Positions 1 through 7,724 of a DNA stretch of 49,805 nucleotides are shown here, piece by piece. A program made the position numbers and the translations under genes. The notes under the pieces are model-generated. The model saw only the letters and a program-made list of their open reading frames with translations, was not told the origin of the DNA and searched no databases. Source of the DNA: JANMQK01 sp031370485 (GTDB taxonomy: Bacteria > Acidobacteriota > Polarisedimenticolia > Gp22-AA2); NCBI GenBank assembly GCA_031370485.1, contig JANMQK010000006.1:1-49805 (forward strand), given 5' to 3'. How positions within the stretch are numbered: position 1 is the stretch's first letter; every line of letters begins with the position of its first letter.

Positions 1-720
1 CTGTCGCGGTACGCATTTTCGGAGGAGGACCTCCGGGCCCTGCCGGCCCGGCCGGGGGTCTACTCCTTTCTCGACCGGGACGGCGGCGTTCTTTACATCG
101 GCAAGGCCAAAAACCTTCGCTCGCGGGTCTCGTCCTACTTCACTCCCTCGGCCCGCGGCACCGCCAAGGGGCAGGCGATCCTCGACCGGGTCCACGCCTT
201 CGAAATCGCGGAGGCCGCCTCGGATCTCGAGGCCGCGCTTCTCGAGGCGGCATGGATCTCGGAGAAACGCCCCCCGCTCAACCGGCAGTTCGAGGTCCAC
301 GAACGGCCGACCCCTTACGGCCCGCGCCTGAACCTCGCGGTCGTGCTGCGCGATGCAAGCGGGTCGCAGGGGGATCCCGCCACCTGCACCATTCACCTTC
401 TGGCCGCGGGGCGGTACCTGGCGCGGTTCGCAGCGGTCCCCTCCTCCGGGGGACGGCCGCGAAGCGGCGTGACCTGGACGGCGATGGCCGAACGATTGCG
501 GTCCGGTTACTTTCCGGCCGGGCCGGCCGCGGCCGGCGAGCGAGGCACAACCGGGGGGGACGTCGACTGGCAGCTGGTCGGGACCTACCTCCGCAAGCAC
601 CTGGACGAGGTCAGCGTTCTCGACCTCGACGAATGCGCGTCGGACGATGAGGCTCTTCGCCGGTTGAGCGTGCTGGTCGACGCCGCCTCCGCCTCTCCCG
701 GGCGCGTCCTCGCCCGCTGA
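1..720 (+). CDS. GIY-YIG nuclease domain protein (5'-truncated)
   Basis: The reading frame is open from the first base, so the N-terminus lies outside the window; 239 residues are visible. A GIY-YIG endonuclease core of the UvrC/Cho type is clear: PGVYSF at about residues 18-23, LYIGKAKNLRSRV at 31-43, and the later conserved Glu region followed by PPLNRQ near residue 90. GIY-YIG domains cut one DNA strand using a metal ion. The following 140 or so residues are not a recognisable UvrC C-terminus (no UvrB-binding or helix-hairpin-helix region seen), so this is unlikely to be UvrC itself. One possibility is the C-terminal half of a DNA polymerase III epsilon-like exonuclease/GIY-YIG fusion, but the exonuclease part would be upstream and cannot be checked here. 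It converges with the gene ending at 751. Confidence 0.75.
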   Translation: MSRYAFSEEDLRALPARPGVYSFLDRDGGVLYIGKAKNLRSRVSSYFTPSARGTAKGQAILDRVHAFEIAEAASDLEAALLEAAWISEKRPPLNRQFEVHERPTPYGPRLNLAVVLRDASGSQGDPATCTIHLLAAGRYLARFAAVPSSGGRPRSGVTWTAMAERLRSGYFPAGPAAAGERGTTGGDVDWQLVGTYLRKHLDEVSVLDLDECASDDEALRRLSVLVDAASASPGRVLAR

Positions 721-750
721 CACGAAAGGTCCCGCGCCGGATGAAGCGAC

Positions 751-2286
751 TCAGTTGACGCGGTACACAGGGCTCTCCGGGGAAACGCCCGGCGCGTCCA
801 CTTTGCTCAGCGGCGCATCGGGATTGAGCTCCCTGATTCGCGCCAGGACCGCCTCGTCCTGCTGCACCAGGGCGACATAAGCGGTCCGGCCCCCGAGCAG
901 GAGCAGGGCGCCGTCTTTCGGCCCCACGATGACGGGGGGACTGTCCCGCATCTCGAAAAGATAAGGCTCCACCTCCGCCGGGTGGCCATAGGCTGGAAAC
1001 CCCTTGCCATTGGCTATCAGGATCCGCTCCGTCCCCGGCGGCGCCGCGAGCAGCACCCGGGCCGCCGCCCTGTAGGCCCCGTCGTGCGCCTCGGCGACAC
1101 GCGGGTCCTTCCCCCACACGTCGAAGTAGCGGTGCCAGGTCCAGCTCCCGACCAGGAACAGGAACAGGATCAGCGTCACCCGCGAAACGCGCGCCCCCGC
1201 GAAGCGGGCGAGAAAGTCCCGGGACGTCTCGAGGCCGATCCCTCCGAGCAGCATGATTGCCGGCAGAGCCCCCGAGGAGCGCAGGCCATGCGGCACCCCT
1301 TCCACCGAAAGCAGATTCGGCAGAAGCATCGCGCCAAGCCACGACAGGAGAAGCGCGCCCAGTGGGCGCGTCGGCGCCCGCGCGCAGATGACGATACCGG
1401 CCAGGAACAGCAGGCCGGTCAGCGGATCGAGCATCGGGCTGCCGGAGATGTTGTGCCGCCAGTTCTCGTCCCCGCGGACATGGAACATCAGGAGGGTGGC
1501 GACCGCGCTCTGCCGCAGGCGCGCCGGGATCTCCGCCGGGTCGAGTTTGGGGCTGAACACCGACACGATGCGGTGCGGGTAGGTGAAGTGCTCCGGGTGC
1601 CGCGCATAATCGAAAAGCATCGGCAGGGCCACGAGGAAGGCGGTCCCGGCGAATAGCAGCAGGTTGCGCGCGGCGCGGCGCCAGGCCGCGCCCCGGAGCC
1701 CCAGCTCGGCCATGAGAAACACGGCCACGAAGAGCGGCGCGAAACGGACCGAGGGGTATACGTGGACCCCGAGCCCGAACAGGATCCCCGCGGCGGCCAG
1801 CCTGGCCTTGCGCCCGAGCCGGAGCCCCTCGACGAGGAGGGCCAGCGAGAAGACGAGAAGCAGCGGCAGCAGGATCGCGCGGAATCCGCTGCGGCTCAGA
1901 AGCACGTGCCAGAAGGAAACCGCCAGCAGCCCCGCGCCATACAACCCGGCGCGGGGCCGTTCGAACGCCCGTCCGAGCCGGTAGACCCCGAAGCAGGTGA
2001 GCACCCCGAAAAGCGCCCCCGGCGCCCGCACCATCAGGTCCGAGACCCGGAACAGCAGGAAGCCGAGCCCCATGAGGTTGGCGTAGAGCCCTTCGTCATA
2101 GGTGTAGTGCAGGAGGGGATGGCCCGCGGCGGCCCGCATCGCATCGAGCGCGGTGAGCGCGACGTCGCGGTAGTGCGCCGGCGGCAGCGCCGTGAGATCG
2201 TGGAACCGGAGCGCTGCCGCCGCGGCAAGCGTGGCCAGGAGGGCCGCGCCGTCCCGTCGCCACCAGGGGATGCCCGCGTCGCGCAT
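751..2286 (-). CDS. GT39-like (ArnT/PMT family) membrane glycosyltransferase
   Basis: This 511-residue protein has about ten hydrophobic segments and a soluble C-terminal third. Family knowledge suggests a GT-C fold enzyme that moves sugar from a polyprenyl-phosphate donor to a lipid or protein in the periplasm. The first extracytoplasmic loop contains an acidic sequence (HYRDVALTALDAM, then YDEGLYANL) where GT-C enzymes keep catalytic acidic residues. The run MVRAPGALFGVLTCFGVYRL is typical of the second and third helices of this superfamily. No other envelope-sugar gene is adjacent, so the acceptor is unknown. The ATG start is supported by a perfect TATAAT 8 bases upstream, with no Shine-Dalgarno sequence, suggesting a leaderless message. 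It could equally be annotated as a hypothetical glycosyltransferase family 39 protein. Confidence 0.75.
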   Translation of the reverse strand: MRDAGIPWWRRDGAALLATLAAAAALRFHDLTALPPAHYRDVALTALDAMRAAAGHPLLHYTYDEGLYANLMGLGFLLFRVSDLMVRAPGALFGVLTCFGVYRLGRAFERPRAGLYGAGLLAVSFWHVLLSRSGFRAILLPLLLVFSLALLVEGLRLGRKARLAAAGILFGLGVHVYPSVRFAPLFVAVFLMAELGLRGAAWRRAARNLLLFAGTAFLVALPMLFDYARHPEHFTYPHRIVSVFSPKLDPAEIPARLRQSAVATLLMFHVRGDENWRHNISGSPMLDPLTGLLFLAGIVICARAPTRPLGALLLSWLGAMLLPNLLSVEGVPHGLRSSGALPAIMLLGGIGLETSRDFLARFAGARVSRVTLILFLFLVGSWTWHRYFDVWGKDPRVAEAHDGAYRAAARVLLAAPPGTERILIANGKGFPAYGHPAEVEPYLFEMRDSPPVIVGPKDGALLLLGGRTAYVALVQQDEAVLARIRELNPDAPLSKVDAPGVSPESPVYRVN

Positions 2287-2294
2287 GGAGAGGG

Positions 2295-2300
2295 ATTATA
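2295..2300 (-). promoter_or_regulatory. -10 box (TATAAT), probable leaderless start
   Basis: On the minus strand a perfect TATAAT ends 8 bases before the ATG at 2286. A transcript starting the usual 6-8 bases downstream would begin at or next to the start codon. No convincing -35 box or Shine-Dalgarno sequence is visible. Confidence 0.55.
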
Positions 2301-2438
2301 GCCCGCGCTCCACGCGGGACGTCGGAGCGGCGACGGCCGTGCCAACGGAGTGACGCCGGCCCCGCCGCTGGGCGTCCTTGCGTTTCACGCCGCCGCCTCT
2401 ATATTGACCATGCCATGCCGGAGGCGCACCGGGGAAAA

Positions 2439-2825
2439 ATGCTCACGCCCACGAGAATTCTGCTGGTCGACGACGAGGAGCCGGTGCTCGAGATGGTCCG
2501 CACGACGCTCGAAGGCTGCGGATACACCGTCGACACGGCGAACAACAGCCAGGACACGCTCGTCAAGGTGCGCAATCAGGACTACGCGATGATCATCCTG
2601 GACCTGCTGCTGCCCGACATGAACGGCTTCATCCTGTGCCAGGAGATCAAGCGGATTCGCCCCGCCCTCGCCGATCGCGTCCTGTTCATCTCGGGAATCC
2701 TGTTCGGGCAGAGCACCGTGGAGCAGCTCGGTTCGCTGGGAGCCGGGTTCCTCAGCAAGCCGTTCCGAATCGAGTCGCTCATCGAGGCGGTCGACAGGAT
2801 CACCAACCGCCGCGCGGCCTCCTGA
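2439..2825 (+). CDS. Single-domain response regulator (CheY-like receiver)
   Basis: This is a stand-alone phosphoacceptor domain of 128 residues with no output domain. Counting from the ATG at 2439, the acidic pair is D11/D12 (ILLVDDEEPV), the phosphorylated Asp is D55 (MIILDLLLPDMNG), the conserved Ser/Thr position is S85 (FISG), and the conserved Lys is K107 (FLSKPF). An in-frame ATG at 2415 would add eight residues (MPEAHRGK). The later start is preferred because receiver domains normally begin just before the first beta strand and a GGGG stretch lies just upstream. No histidine kinase is nearby, so its partner is encoded elsewhere. It may act as a phosphate sink, a chemotaxis-type switch or a phosphorelay intermediate. 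Confidence 0.9.
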   Translation: MLTPTRILLVDDEEPVLEMVRTTLEGCGYTVDTANNSQDTLVKVRNQDYAMIILDLLLPDMNGFILCQEIKRIRPALADRVLFISGILFGQSTVEQLGSLGAGFLSKPFRIESLIEAVDRITNRRAAS

Positions 2826-2870
2826 GCCCGTCCGGGCCCCGAAGACTCCCCCACCCCTCCAGACGAATTC

Positions 2871-2904
2871 GCGCCACGGGCGGTGTCGCCGCCGCCCGTG
2901 GCGC
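2871..2904. terminator. Perfect 13-bp inverted repeat, possible bidirectional terminator
   Basis: GCGCCACGGGCGG at 2871-2883 and its exact complement at 2892-2904 flank an 8-base loop. The repeat lies between the receiver gene (ending 2825) and the convergent gene ending at 3007. The location suits transcription termination from both sides, but there is no T-tract, so intrinsic termination is uncertain. Confidence 0.45.
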
Positions 2905-3006
2905 GTCCCGTTGAGGAGGGAGCGCCCTTCGATGACGGGCGCTTTCGCGAGTGGGCAATCGCGTTTGGTGCAGGTCCTCCCTACTCCGTCCAGATAAGCA
3001 TCGCCG

Positions 3007-3474
3007 CTACCTGCGCTCGAGCGGAGCGCCCGCGCGGCGCGCGGCGTCGGCGACTTCGTCCATCTGCTTCCCGAGAAGTGCTTCGCGCTTCACCAGCTCC
3101 CGGATCAGCGGCGCGGCTTGAGCGCGATAGCCGAGCCGGACGGTGAAGTCGCTCGTGTCGCCCGCGAAGGCCGATTCGGAGTAGCCGACGAGACCCTTTT
3201 CGTACTCGATCTCGGCGGCGATGCCCTCCCGCGCGCGCGCCATGCTGTCGTAGAGAGACTGGTAGGCGGCGCCCGCGCCAGGCGGGGCCGGCACCCATCG
3301 CGGCAGGACCGCGGCGGGCTCCTTCTGGACCGCAAGAGGCCGAAGCCGCTTGAGGTCCTGGTTGGTGTAGGCACCTGGAACCTGGAACTTGGACAGGTCG
3401 GCGTTGGTATACGTCTGCTGTCCGTACGCGAGAGCCGGCGCAAGACACACCGCCAGCACCACTAGACCCTTCAT
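3007..3474 (-). CDS. Secreted hypothetical protein with tandem YTNxDL motif
   Basis: The 155-residue product starts with a clear signal peptide (MKGLVVLAVCLAPALAYG, cleavage expected before QQTYT). The mature N-terminus has two similar units, YTNADLSKF and YTNQDLKRL, separated by a short linker. The rest is helical and charged, with no cofactor or catalytic motif I recognise. A GGGAGG seven bases before the ATG supports the start. Similar short YTN-DL repeats occur in uncharacterised envelope proteins of Acidobacteria-like genomes, so a periplasmic structural or binding role is possible. No function can be assigned from sequence. It is transcribed away from the M16 peptidase gene across a structured intergenic region. 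Confidence 0.7.
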   Translation of the reverse strand: MKGLVVLAVCLAPALAYGQQTYTNADLSKFQVPGAYTNQDLKRLRPLAVQKEPAAVLPRWVPAPPGAGAAYQSLYDSMARAREGIAAEIEYEKGLVGYSESAFAGDTSDFTVRLGYRAQAAPLIRELVKREALLGKQMDEVADAARRAGAPLERR

Positions 3475-3617
3475 ACCTGACCTCCCTCGGCGTCGGACCC
3501 CTCCCGGTGACGCGAGGCCGCGTCACTTCATGATCGGCGGGGCCAACCCGAGTGAGCCCCGCCCTTGGAAGTCCGTCGCAATATGCACATTCATATACCG
3601 CGAGGTCCCCTTCGGAG

Positions 3618-3654
3618 CAAGGGATTTCCGGGTCCGATTCCCTGGAAACCCTTG
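3618..3654. repeat. Long bulged hairpin in divergent intergenic region
   Basis: CAAGGG-A-TTTCC-GGG pairs with CCC-T-GGAAA-CCCTTG around a 7-base loop (TCCGATT). This gives about 14 paired bases with one single-base bulge on each side. It could be an RNA leader element, part of a small RNA or a DNA regulatory site. No T-tract follows it. Confidence 0.45.
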
Positions 3655-3760
3655 GGGGGCGGCCTGTTCCGTGGCACCCCGGATCCGTCATGAATCCGAC
3701 GATCGGCGCCGGACGCGCGGCGCGCGGCGCGCGCGTGCTGGAAAGCAGCGTGAAGGGCGC

Positions 3761-3766
3761 TATAAT
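3761..3766 (+). promoter_or_regulatory. -10 box (TATAAT) for the M16 peptidase gene
   Basis: A perfect TATAAT lies 23 bases before the TTG start at 3790. The expected transcript would have a leader of about 15-20 bases containing the GGGGAG that precedes the start. No good -35 hexamer is visible at the expected distance. Confidence 0.5.
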
Positions 3767-3789
3767 GCGCACCTTTCGCGGGGAGCCTC

Positions 3790-6522
3790 TTGACGATGCG
3801 ACAAGGGACGACACGATGGATCCGCTGGGCCCCGGGCGTTCTGGCGGCTCTCCTCCCGCTGGGGATCTCGGCGGCGCCCGGGGTGCCCGAGGTCCGGAGC
3901 CTCGCCAACGGGCTCCAGGTGGTTTTTCTCGAGGATCACACGCTGCCGCTCCTCGCCTCGAGCCTCTGGGTCCACGCCGGCAGCAAGCACGAGATCGAGT
4001 CCTCGGCGGGCTATGCGCACTTTCTCGAGCACCTCGTGCAACGCGGCACGAAGACGGTCGGGCCGTTCGAGTTCCAGCGCCTGGCCACCCGGCGCGGCGG
4101 AACTCTCAGCGTGCGCTCCAACTACGACCGCACGTCGATCACGCTCACGGGGGTTCCCTCGGCGCTCGACGACCTGCTTGGCGCGCTCTCCGCGATGGCC
4201 TTTCAATCGGCGCTCGACGAGAAGCAGATCGACCTGGAGCTGGGCACCCTCAGCCAGGAGATCAGGAACTATTACAATCTACCCTCGTCGGTCGCTTTCC
4301 TCGAGACGATGCGGCACACCTTCCCGGAGCACCCGTATCGCTTCCCGATGCTCGGGAACTACAAGACCGTCGGCACGCTGAAATCCGAGCCGCTCACCGC
4401 CTTCTACCGGAATCTCTACGTCCCGAACAACATGACGCTCGCCATCGCCGGGGACGTCGATCCGAAGAGGGCCTGGCCTTTGGTCGAGGCCGCGTTCGGA
4501 AAGGCGAAGCCCAGCGCCACGCTGCCACCGGCGCCGCCGCTTCCAACCAGGTTCGCGGGGCACACGGACGTCGAGAAGCGGCTCGAGATCCGGGAGGCCT
4601 GGGTGAACCTGTCGTTCGCGGGGCCCGGTTACCGCCACCCCGACCGCGCGGCGTTCGAAGTGATCGCGCGGGCGCTGGCCGACGCGAACGGCAGCCCGCT
4701 GCACACGGCCATGGCGCACGGCCGGACCGGGATCGCCTCGTATGTCTCGTACTACGGCCTCGAGGACGGCGGCATGCTCTACCTCGGGTTGCAGCCGGCC
4801 AGCCCCGAGCAGTCGTATGACGCGGCGAGGTCGGCGCTCGAAGGCCTCGTCACGTTCAAGAGCGAGGGGCTCAAGGAGTCCGGGCTGCGCTCCGTGGTCG
4901 AGGGCATCCTGCAGGAGGACCGCGTCCGTGCCGAGCAGCTCCAGGAGCGGGCCGAGCGGCTGGGCGAGGCGGCGCTGCTCGGGGGCGTGCGCTACTACTG
5001 GGACCTGCCCGGGGTCTACGCGGCGCTCACGCCGGAGAGCATCGCCCGCGTGGCGGCGAAGTATCTGGTCGCCGAGAACATGCGCCTGGTGATCATCCTT
5101 CCCAAGGACGCGCCGAAGTTTGCCGACGCCACGAAGGACAAGGTCCACGAGGTCCTGGAGCGGCTCGGACGGGCGGCGGAAGGCTCGACACCGGATTATT
5201 CCGCGGTGCGCTACCCGCCGTCCGAGGCCGCGCGGGTCTCCCCCGCCGCCTGGGGAGACCCGCGCGGCGCCGCCAGGTTCAAGGCGCCCGAAAAAACCGT
5301 GCTCGACAACGGGCTCACGCTCATCGTCCAGGAGGATCACCGTCACGGCATGGCCGCCGCCTCGGTCCAGGTGAGGGCCGGGTCGGGCGACGACCCCCCG
5401 GGAAAGGAGGGGCTCGCCAACCTGACACTCAGGCTCCTGGCGCGCGACGCCGTGGCGCATGCGCGCAGGAGCGGCGCCAAAGGGGACGCTTCTCTTCCGG
5501 CGGCACCATCGATCCAGCTGACACGCGACCTGACCGAGATCCGCTTCCAGGCCCTGCCGCGCGCCCTGGGGCCGGGCCTGGCGACGATCGCCGCGGCGCT
5601 GCGCCAGGAGGCGCCGGCCGCGGAGGTCCTGGACGAGGTCCGCAAGTCGGCCCTCGACACCCTGGAGCGCGGTGACCCGGGCGCGTCGTCGGTGGCGCTG
5701 GAGCTGTTCCGCGAGCAGGTCTACTCCGGGCACCCCTACGCCGGTCCCCTCACGGGCACACCTTCGGGAATCAAGGCGATCACACGGGACGATATGGCTA
5801 AATTCCGCGGTCGCCACCTTCGCCCGTCGCGCACGGTGGTCGCCGTGGCGGGGGATGTCGAGCCCTCCGACATCGTGCGTCAGGTCAAGGCCCTGCTGGG
5901 GGACTGGAAGGATGGCGCAGAGTCCGAGGATCCCTCCGAGGAGCCCAGGGGGAAGCCGGCGACGGCGGGCGCCCGGGCGGGCGACTTCACCCGCATGGCG
6001 CCGTCGCCCCAGGGCGAGGTGCTGGTGGGGGTGCCCGGCGTCGCAGTGCGGGACGCCGATTTCGGCGATATCAGGTTGCTTGGCACCGCGCTGACCCTCG
6101 AGGCCTTCGACGACCTCGTGTTCACGCGCCGGGCGGCCTTCTCCGCCGTCGCGGTCCCGGAAGGGCTGCGGGCGGGCGGCTTCCTGGCGATCGAGGTCGT
6201 GACCCCTCCGCACCGGCTCGACGACGCTGTGTTCGAGCTGCAGCGCCTGATGCGCGTGCGATCCCTCGAGCCGCTCGGCGCAAAGGAACTCACCGACGTG
6301 GGGAGGGTGCAGGCGGGGCGCGACGCGGCCGGGCTCCAGGGGGTGCTGGCCCTGGCCGGCGTCCTGTCCTACCGCGAGGCGAGCGGGCTCGGTGCTCTCA
6401 CTTATCGGAAGGATATCGACGAGCCGCCGAAGCCGGTGGCGGCCAGGATCAAGGATCTCGCCGCCCGTCTTCTCAAGCCCGAAGCATGGATCGTCATCAA
6501 GGTCGGTCCGGGATCCCCCTGA
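3790..6522 (+). CDS. Tandem-domain M16 zinc peptidase, secreted
   Basis: The 910-residue protein carries a signal-like hydrophobic stretch (about residues 15-29) and two M16 (pitrilysin/PqqL-like) halves. The N-terminal half has the inverted zinc motif HFLEH at 77-81 and the third ligand Glu at 157, inside LSQEIRN, at the usual distance. The second half starts near residue 495 (TVLDNGLTLIVQEDH) and lacks HxxEH: the corresponding region reads GLANLTLRLL. It is therefore probably the non-catalytic partner that completes the substrate chamber. Family members degrade small peptides or processed fragments, usually in the periplasm. Two starts are possible: TTG at 3790 with GGGGAG five bases upstream, or ATG at 3796. 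It converges on moaC with a 7-base gap. Confidence 0.88.
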   Translation: MTMRQGTTRWIRWAPGVLAALLPLGISAAPGVPEVRSLANGLQVVFLEDHTLPLLASSLWVHAGSKHEIESSAGYAHFLEHLVQRGTKTVGPFEFQRLATRRGGTLSVRSNYDRTSITLTGVPSALDDLLGALSAMAFQSALDEKQIDLELGTLSQEIRNYYNLPSSVAFLETMRHTFPEHPYRFPMLGNYKTVGTLKSEPLTAFYRNLYVPNNMTLAIAGDVDPKRAWPLVEAAFGKAKPSATLPPAPPLPTRFAGHTDVEKRLEIREAWVNLSFAGPGYRHPDRAAFEVIARALADANGSPLHTAMAHGRTGIASYVSYYGLEDGGMLYLGLQPASPEQSYDAARSALEGLVTFKSEGLKESGLRSVVEGILQEDRVRAEQLQERAERLGEAALLGGVRYYWDLPGVYAALTPESIARVAAKYLVAENMRLVIILPKDAPKFADATKDKVHEVLERLGRAAEGSTPDYSAVRYPPSEAARVSPAAWGDPRGAARFKAPEKTVLDNGLTLIVQEDHRHGMAAASVQVRAGSGDDPPGKEGLANLTLRLLARDAVAHARRSGAKGDASLPAAPSIQLTRDLTEIRFQALPRALGPGLATIAAALRQEAPAAEVLDEVRKSALDTLERGDPGASSVALELFREQVYSGHPYAGPLTGTPSGIKAITRDDMAKFRGRHLRPSRTVVAVAGDVEPSDIVRQVKALLGDWKDGAESEDPSEEPRGKPATAGARAGDFTRMAPSPQGEVLVGVPGVAVRDADFGDIRLLGTALTLEAFDDLVFTRRAAFSAVAVPEGLRAGGFLAIEVVTPPHRLDDAVFELQRLMRVRSLEPLGAKELTDVGRVQAGRDAAGLQGVLALAGVLSYREASGLGALTYRKDIDEPPKPVAARIKDLAARLLKPEAWIVIKVGPGSP

Positions 6523-6529
6523 ACGGCGG

Positions 6530-7048
6530 TCACTCCCCCCGGGCCGAGAACACCCCGCTCCTGCCTCCGCTCTTGCGCAGCAGCCGCAGCGGCCCGATGG
6601 TCATTCCCCGGTCGATTCCCTTGGCCATGTCGTAGATGGTGAGCAGCGCGGCCGCCACGGCCACCAGCGCCTCCATCTCGACACCCGTGCTCCAGCGCGC
6701 GCGGGCGGTGGCCTCGACCCGCACCTCGCGGTTCCGGGCCTGCCACCGGATCGCGACTCCGATGTACTCGAGAGGCACCGGGTGGCAGAGCGGGATCAGG
6801 TCGGAGGTCCGCTTCGCCGCGCTGATGGCGGCGACACGCGCCACGGCGGCCACGTTCCCCTTTTCGAGCGTCCCGCGCCGCACCGCCCTGTAGGCGGCGG
6901 CGCTCATGCGGATCGACCCCGCCGCAACCGCCTCGCGGACGGTCGGGGCCTTGCCGCTGACGTCCACCATCCGCGCCCTCCCGCGGCCGTCGAGATGGGT
7001 CAGGCGCGCCGTCCGCGTCCGTCCCCTGGAAGCAGCCCGCTTTCTCAC
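6530..7048 (-). CDS. moaC: Cyclic pyranopterin monophosphate synthase MoaC
   Basis: MoaC converts the MoaA product to cyclic pyranopterin monophosphate, an early step of molybdenum cofactor synthesis in the cytoplasm. The family signatures are all present: MVDVSGKAPTVREA near residue 27, KGNVAAVARVAAISAAKRT, LIPLCHPVPL, and near the C-terminus GVEMEALVAVAAALLTIYDM followed by AKGIDRGM. At 172 residues it is slightly longer than usual because of a basic N-terminal tail. The GTG start overlaps the mobA stop (GTGA), so the two are translationally coupled. No moaA, moaD, moaE or mogA lies in the window, so the rest of the pathway must be encoded elsewhere. Confidence 0.95.
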   Translation of the reverse strand: MRKRAASRGRTRTARLTHLDGRGRARMVDVSGKAPTVREAVAAGSIRMSAAAYRAVRRGTLEKGNVAAVARVAAISAAKRTSDLIPLCHPVPLEYIGVAIRWQARNREVRVEATARARWSTGVEMEALVAVAAALLTIYDMAKGIDRGMTIGPLRLLRKSGGRSGVFSARGE

Positions 7049-7644
7049 CCGCGTCCCTCCTTCAGGATGGCCTCGGCCCGGAGGAGATCCTCCGGCGTGT
7101 TGACGTTCAGGAAGATTCCAGGCCCGCCGAACGGCTCGAGATCAGCCCCCTCGAGGACCTCGTGAGCGAGGTCCGCGATGCACTCGTGGATCGAGGAGAC
7201 GCCGCCGGCCAGCCGGCGATCGAATTCCTTGAGGCAGCCGCGCCCGTACGCCGCCGCCAGCACCTGGAGCCTCCCCGCCGCGCGCGGCACGACCGCATCG
7301 ACCCGCTCCACCCGCTCCGCGAGAAAGCGGATCAGATCGGGGGGGACGAGCGGCAGGTCGCAGGCCAGGGCCACGACCCTCGATGTCCCGCAGGCCTCGA
7401 TCCCGTGCCGGAGCGCCGCAAGCGGACCTGCGGGGGCCGCCTCCCGCAACAACTCGTCCGTCTGCCCGGCTCCCGCGACGTCGCTCTCGGGGCGCGGGCG
7501 GCCGACCACCAGGGGCTCCCCGCCCGCGGCGCGGATCGTCTCGACCGCCCGCTGCAGCAGCGTGCGCCCCCCGAGCCTCAGGATGGCCTTGTCCCGTCCC
7601 ATCCGGCGGCTCAGCCCGCCCGCCAGGATCAGGCCGGTCCACAT
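7045..7644 (-). CDS. mobA: Molybdenum cofactor guanylyltransferase MobA
   Basis: The 199-residue product belongs to the MobA nucleotidyltransferase family, which attaches GMP to molybdopterin to form the guanine dinucleotide cofactor. It starts with LILAGGLSRRMGRDKA, the GTP-binding signature. It continues with ALACDLPLVPPDLI (the metal-binding Asp region) and ends with VNTPEDLLRAE. The ATG at 7644 puts the nucleotide-binding loop at the normal distance from the N-terminus; a longer frame upstream is not needed. A TATCCT hexamer lies 6 bases upstream with no Shine-Dalgarno sequence, consistent with a leaderless transcript. The stop codon overlaps the moaC start, so the two form an operon. Confidence 0.92.
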   Translation of the reverse strand: MWTGLILAGGLSRRMGRDKAILRLGGRTLLQRAVETIRAAGGEPLVVGRPRPESDVAGAGQTDELLREAAPAGPLAALRHGIEACGTSRVVALACDLPLVPPDLIRFLAERVERVDAVVPRAAGRLQVLAAAYGRGCLKEFDRRLAGGVSSIHECIADLAHEVLEGADLEPFGGPGIFLNVNTPEDLLRAEAILKEGRG

Positions 7645-7650
7645 GCGCGC

Positions 7651-7656
7651 AGGATA
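7651..7656 (-). promoter_or_regulatory. -10-like box (TATCCT) before mobA
   Basis: On the minus strand TATCCT ends 6 bases before the mobA ATG. It matches the spacing seen before other genes in this window that lack a Shine-Dalgarno sequence. The hexamer is a weaker match than TATAAT. Confidence 0.35.
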
Positions 7657-7673
7657 CCACGCCGGTTTCGACG

Positions 7674-7679
7674 TAGAAT
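7674..7679 (+). promoter_or_regulatory. -10 box (TAGAAT) for mgtE
   Basis: TAGAAT lies 45 bases before the mgtE GTG start, between the divergent mobA and mgtE genes. The resulting leader would be short, too short for an M-box magnesium riboswitch, and it contains the GAGAGG ribosome-binding site at 7713-7718. Confidence 0.4.
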
Positions 7680-7724
7680 ACCGCGCTCCCATCGGCAGGA
7701 TTGATCCACTCCGAGAGGAAAATC

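Larger units (their letters stand above)
3475..3789. other. Divergent intergenic region with AT-rich palindrome, hairpin and -10 box
   Basis: This 315-base stretch separates the divergent genes starting at 3474 and 3790. It holds an AT-rich island with the inverted repeat ATATG-N6-CATAT at 3581-3596, which could carry the minus-strand promoter or an operator. It also holds a long bulged hairpin at 3618-3654 and a perfect TATAAT at 3761-3766 pointing at the peptidase gene. No protein-coding signal looks convincing in it. A tRNA was considered for the hairpin and rejected. Confidence 0.5.

Noticed and set aside
3600..3660. tRNA-like segment with GGGTCCGATTCCC resembling a T-arm
   Set aside because: The loop reads TCCGATT, not TTCRANY, and no acceptor stem, D-arm or anticodon arm can be folded around it. 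It is better described as a long hairpin.
4279..6213. Minus-strand long open frame opposite the M16 peptidase gene
   Set aside because: Low-complexity Arg/Gly-rich translation without domains; shadow of the M16 gene.
7645..7724. Magnesium (M-box) or molybdenum cofactor riboswitch in the mobA/mgtE gap
   Set aside because: The gap is only 80 bases and contains two promoters; neither riboswitch fold fits.
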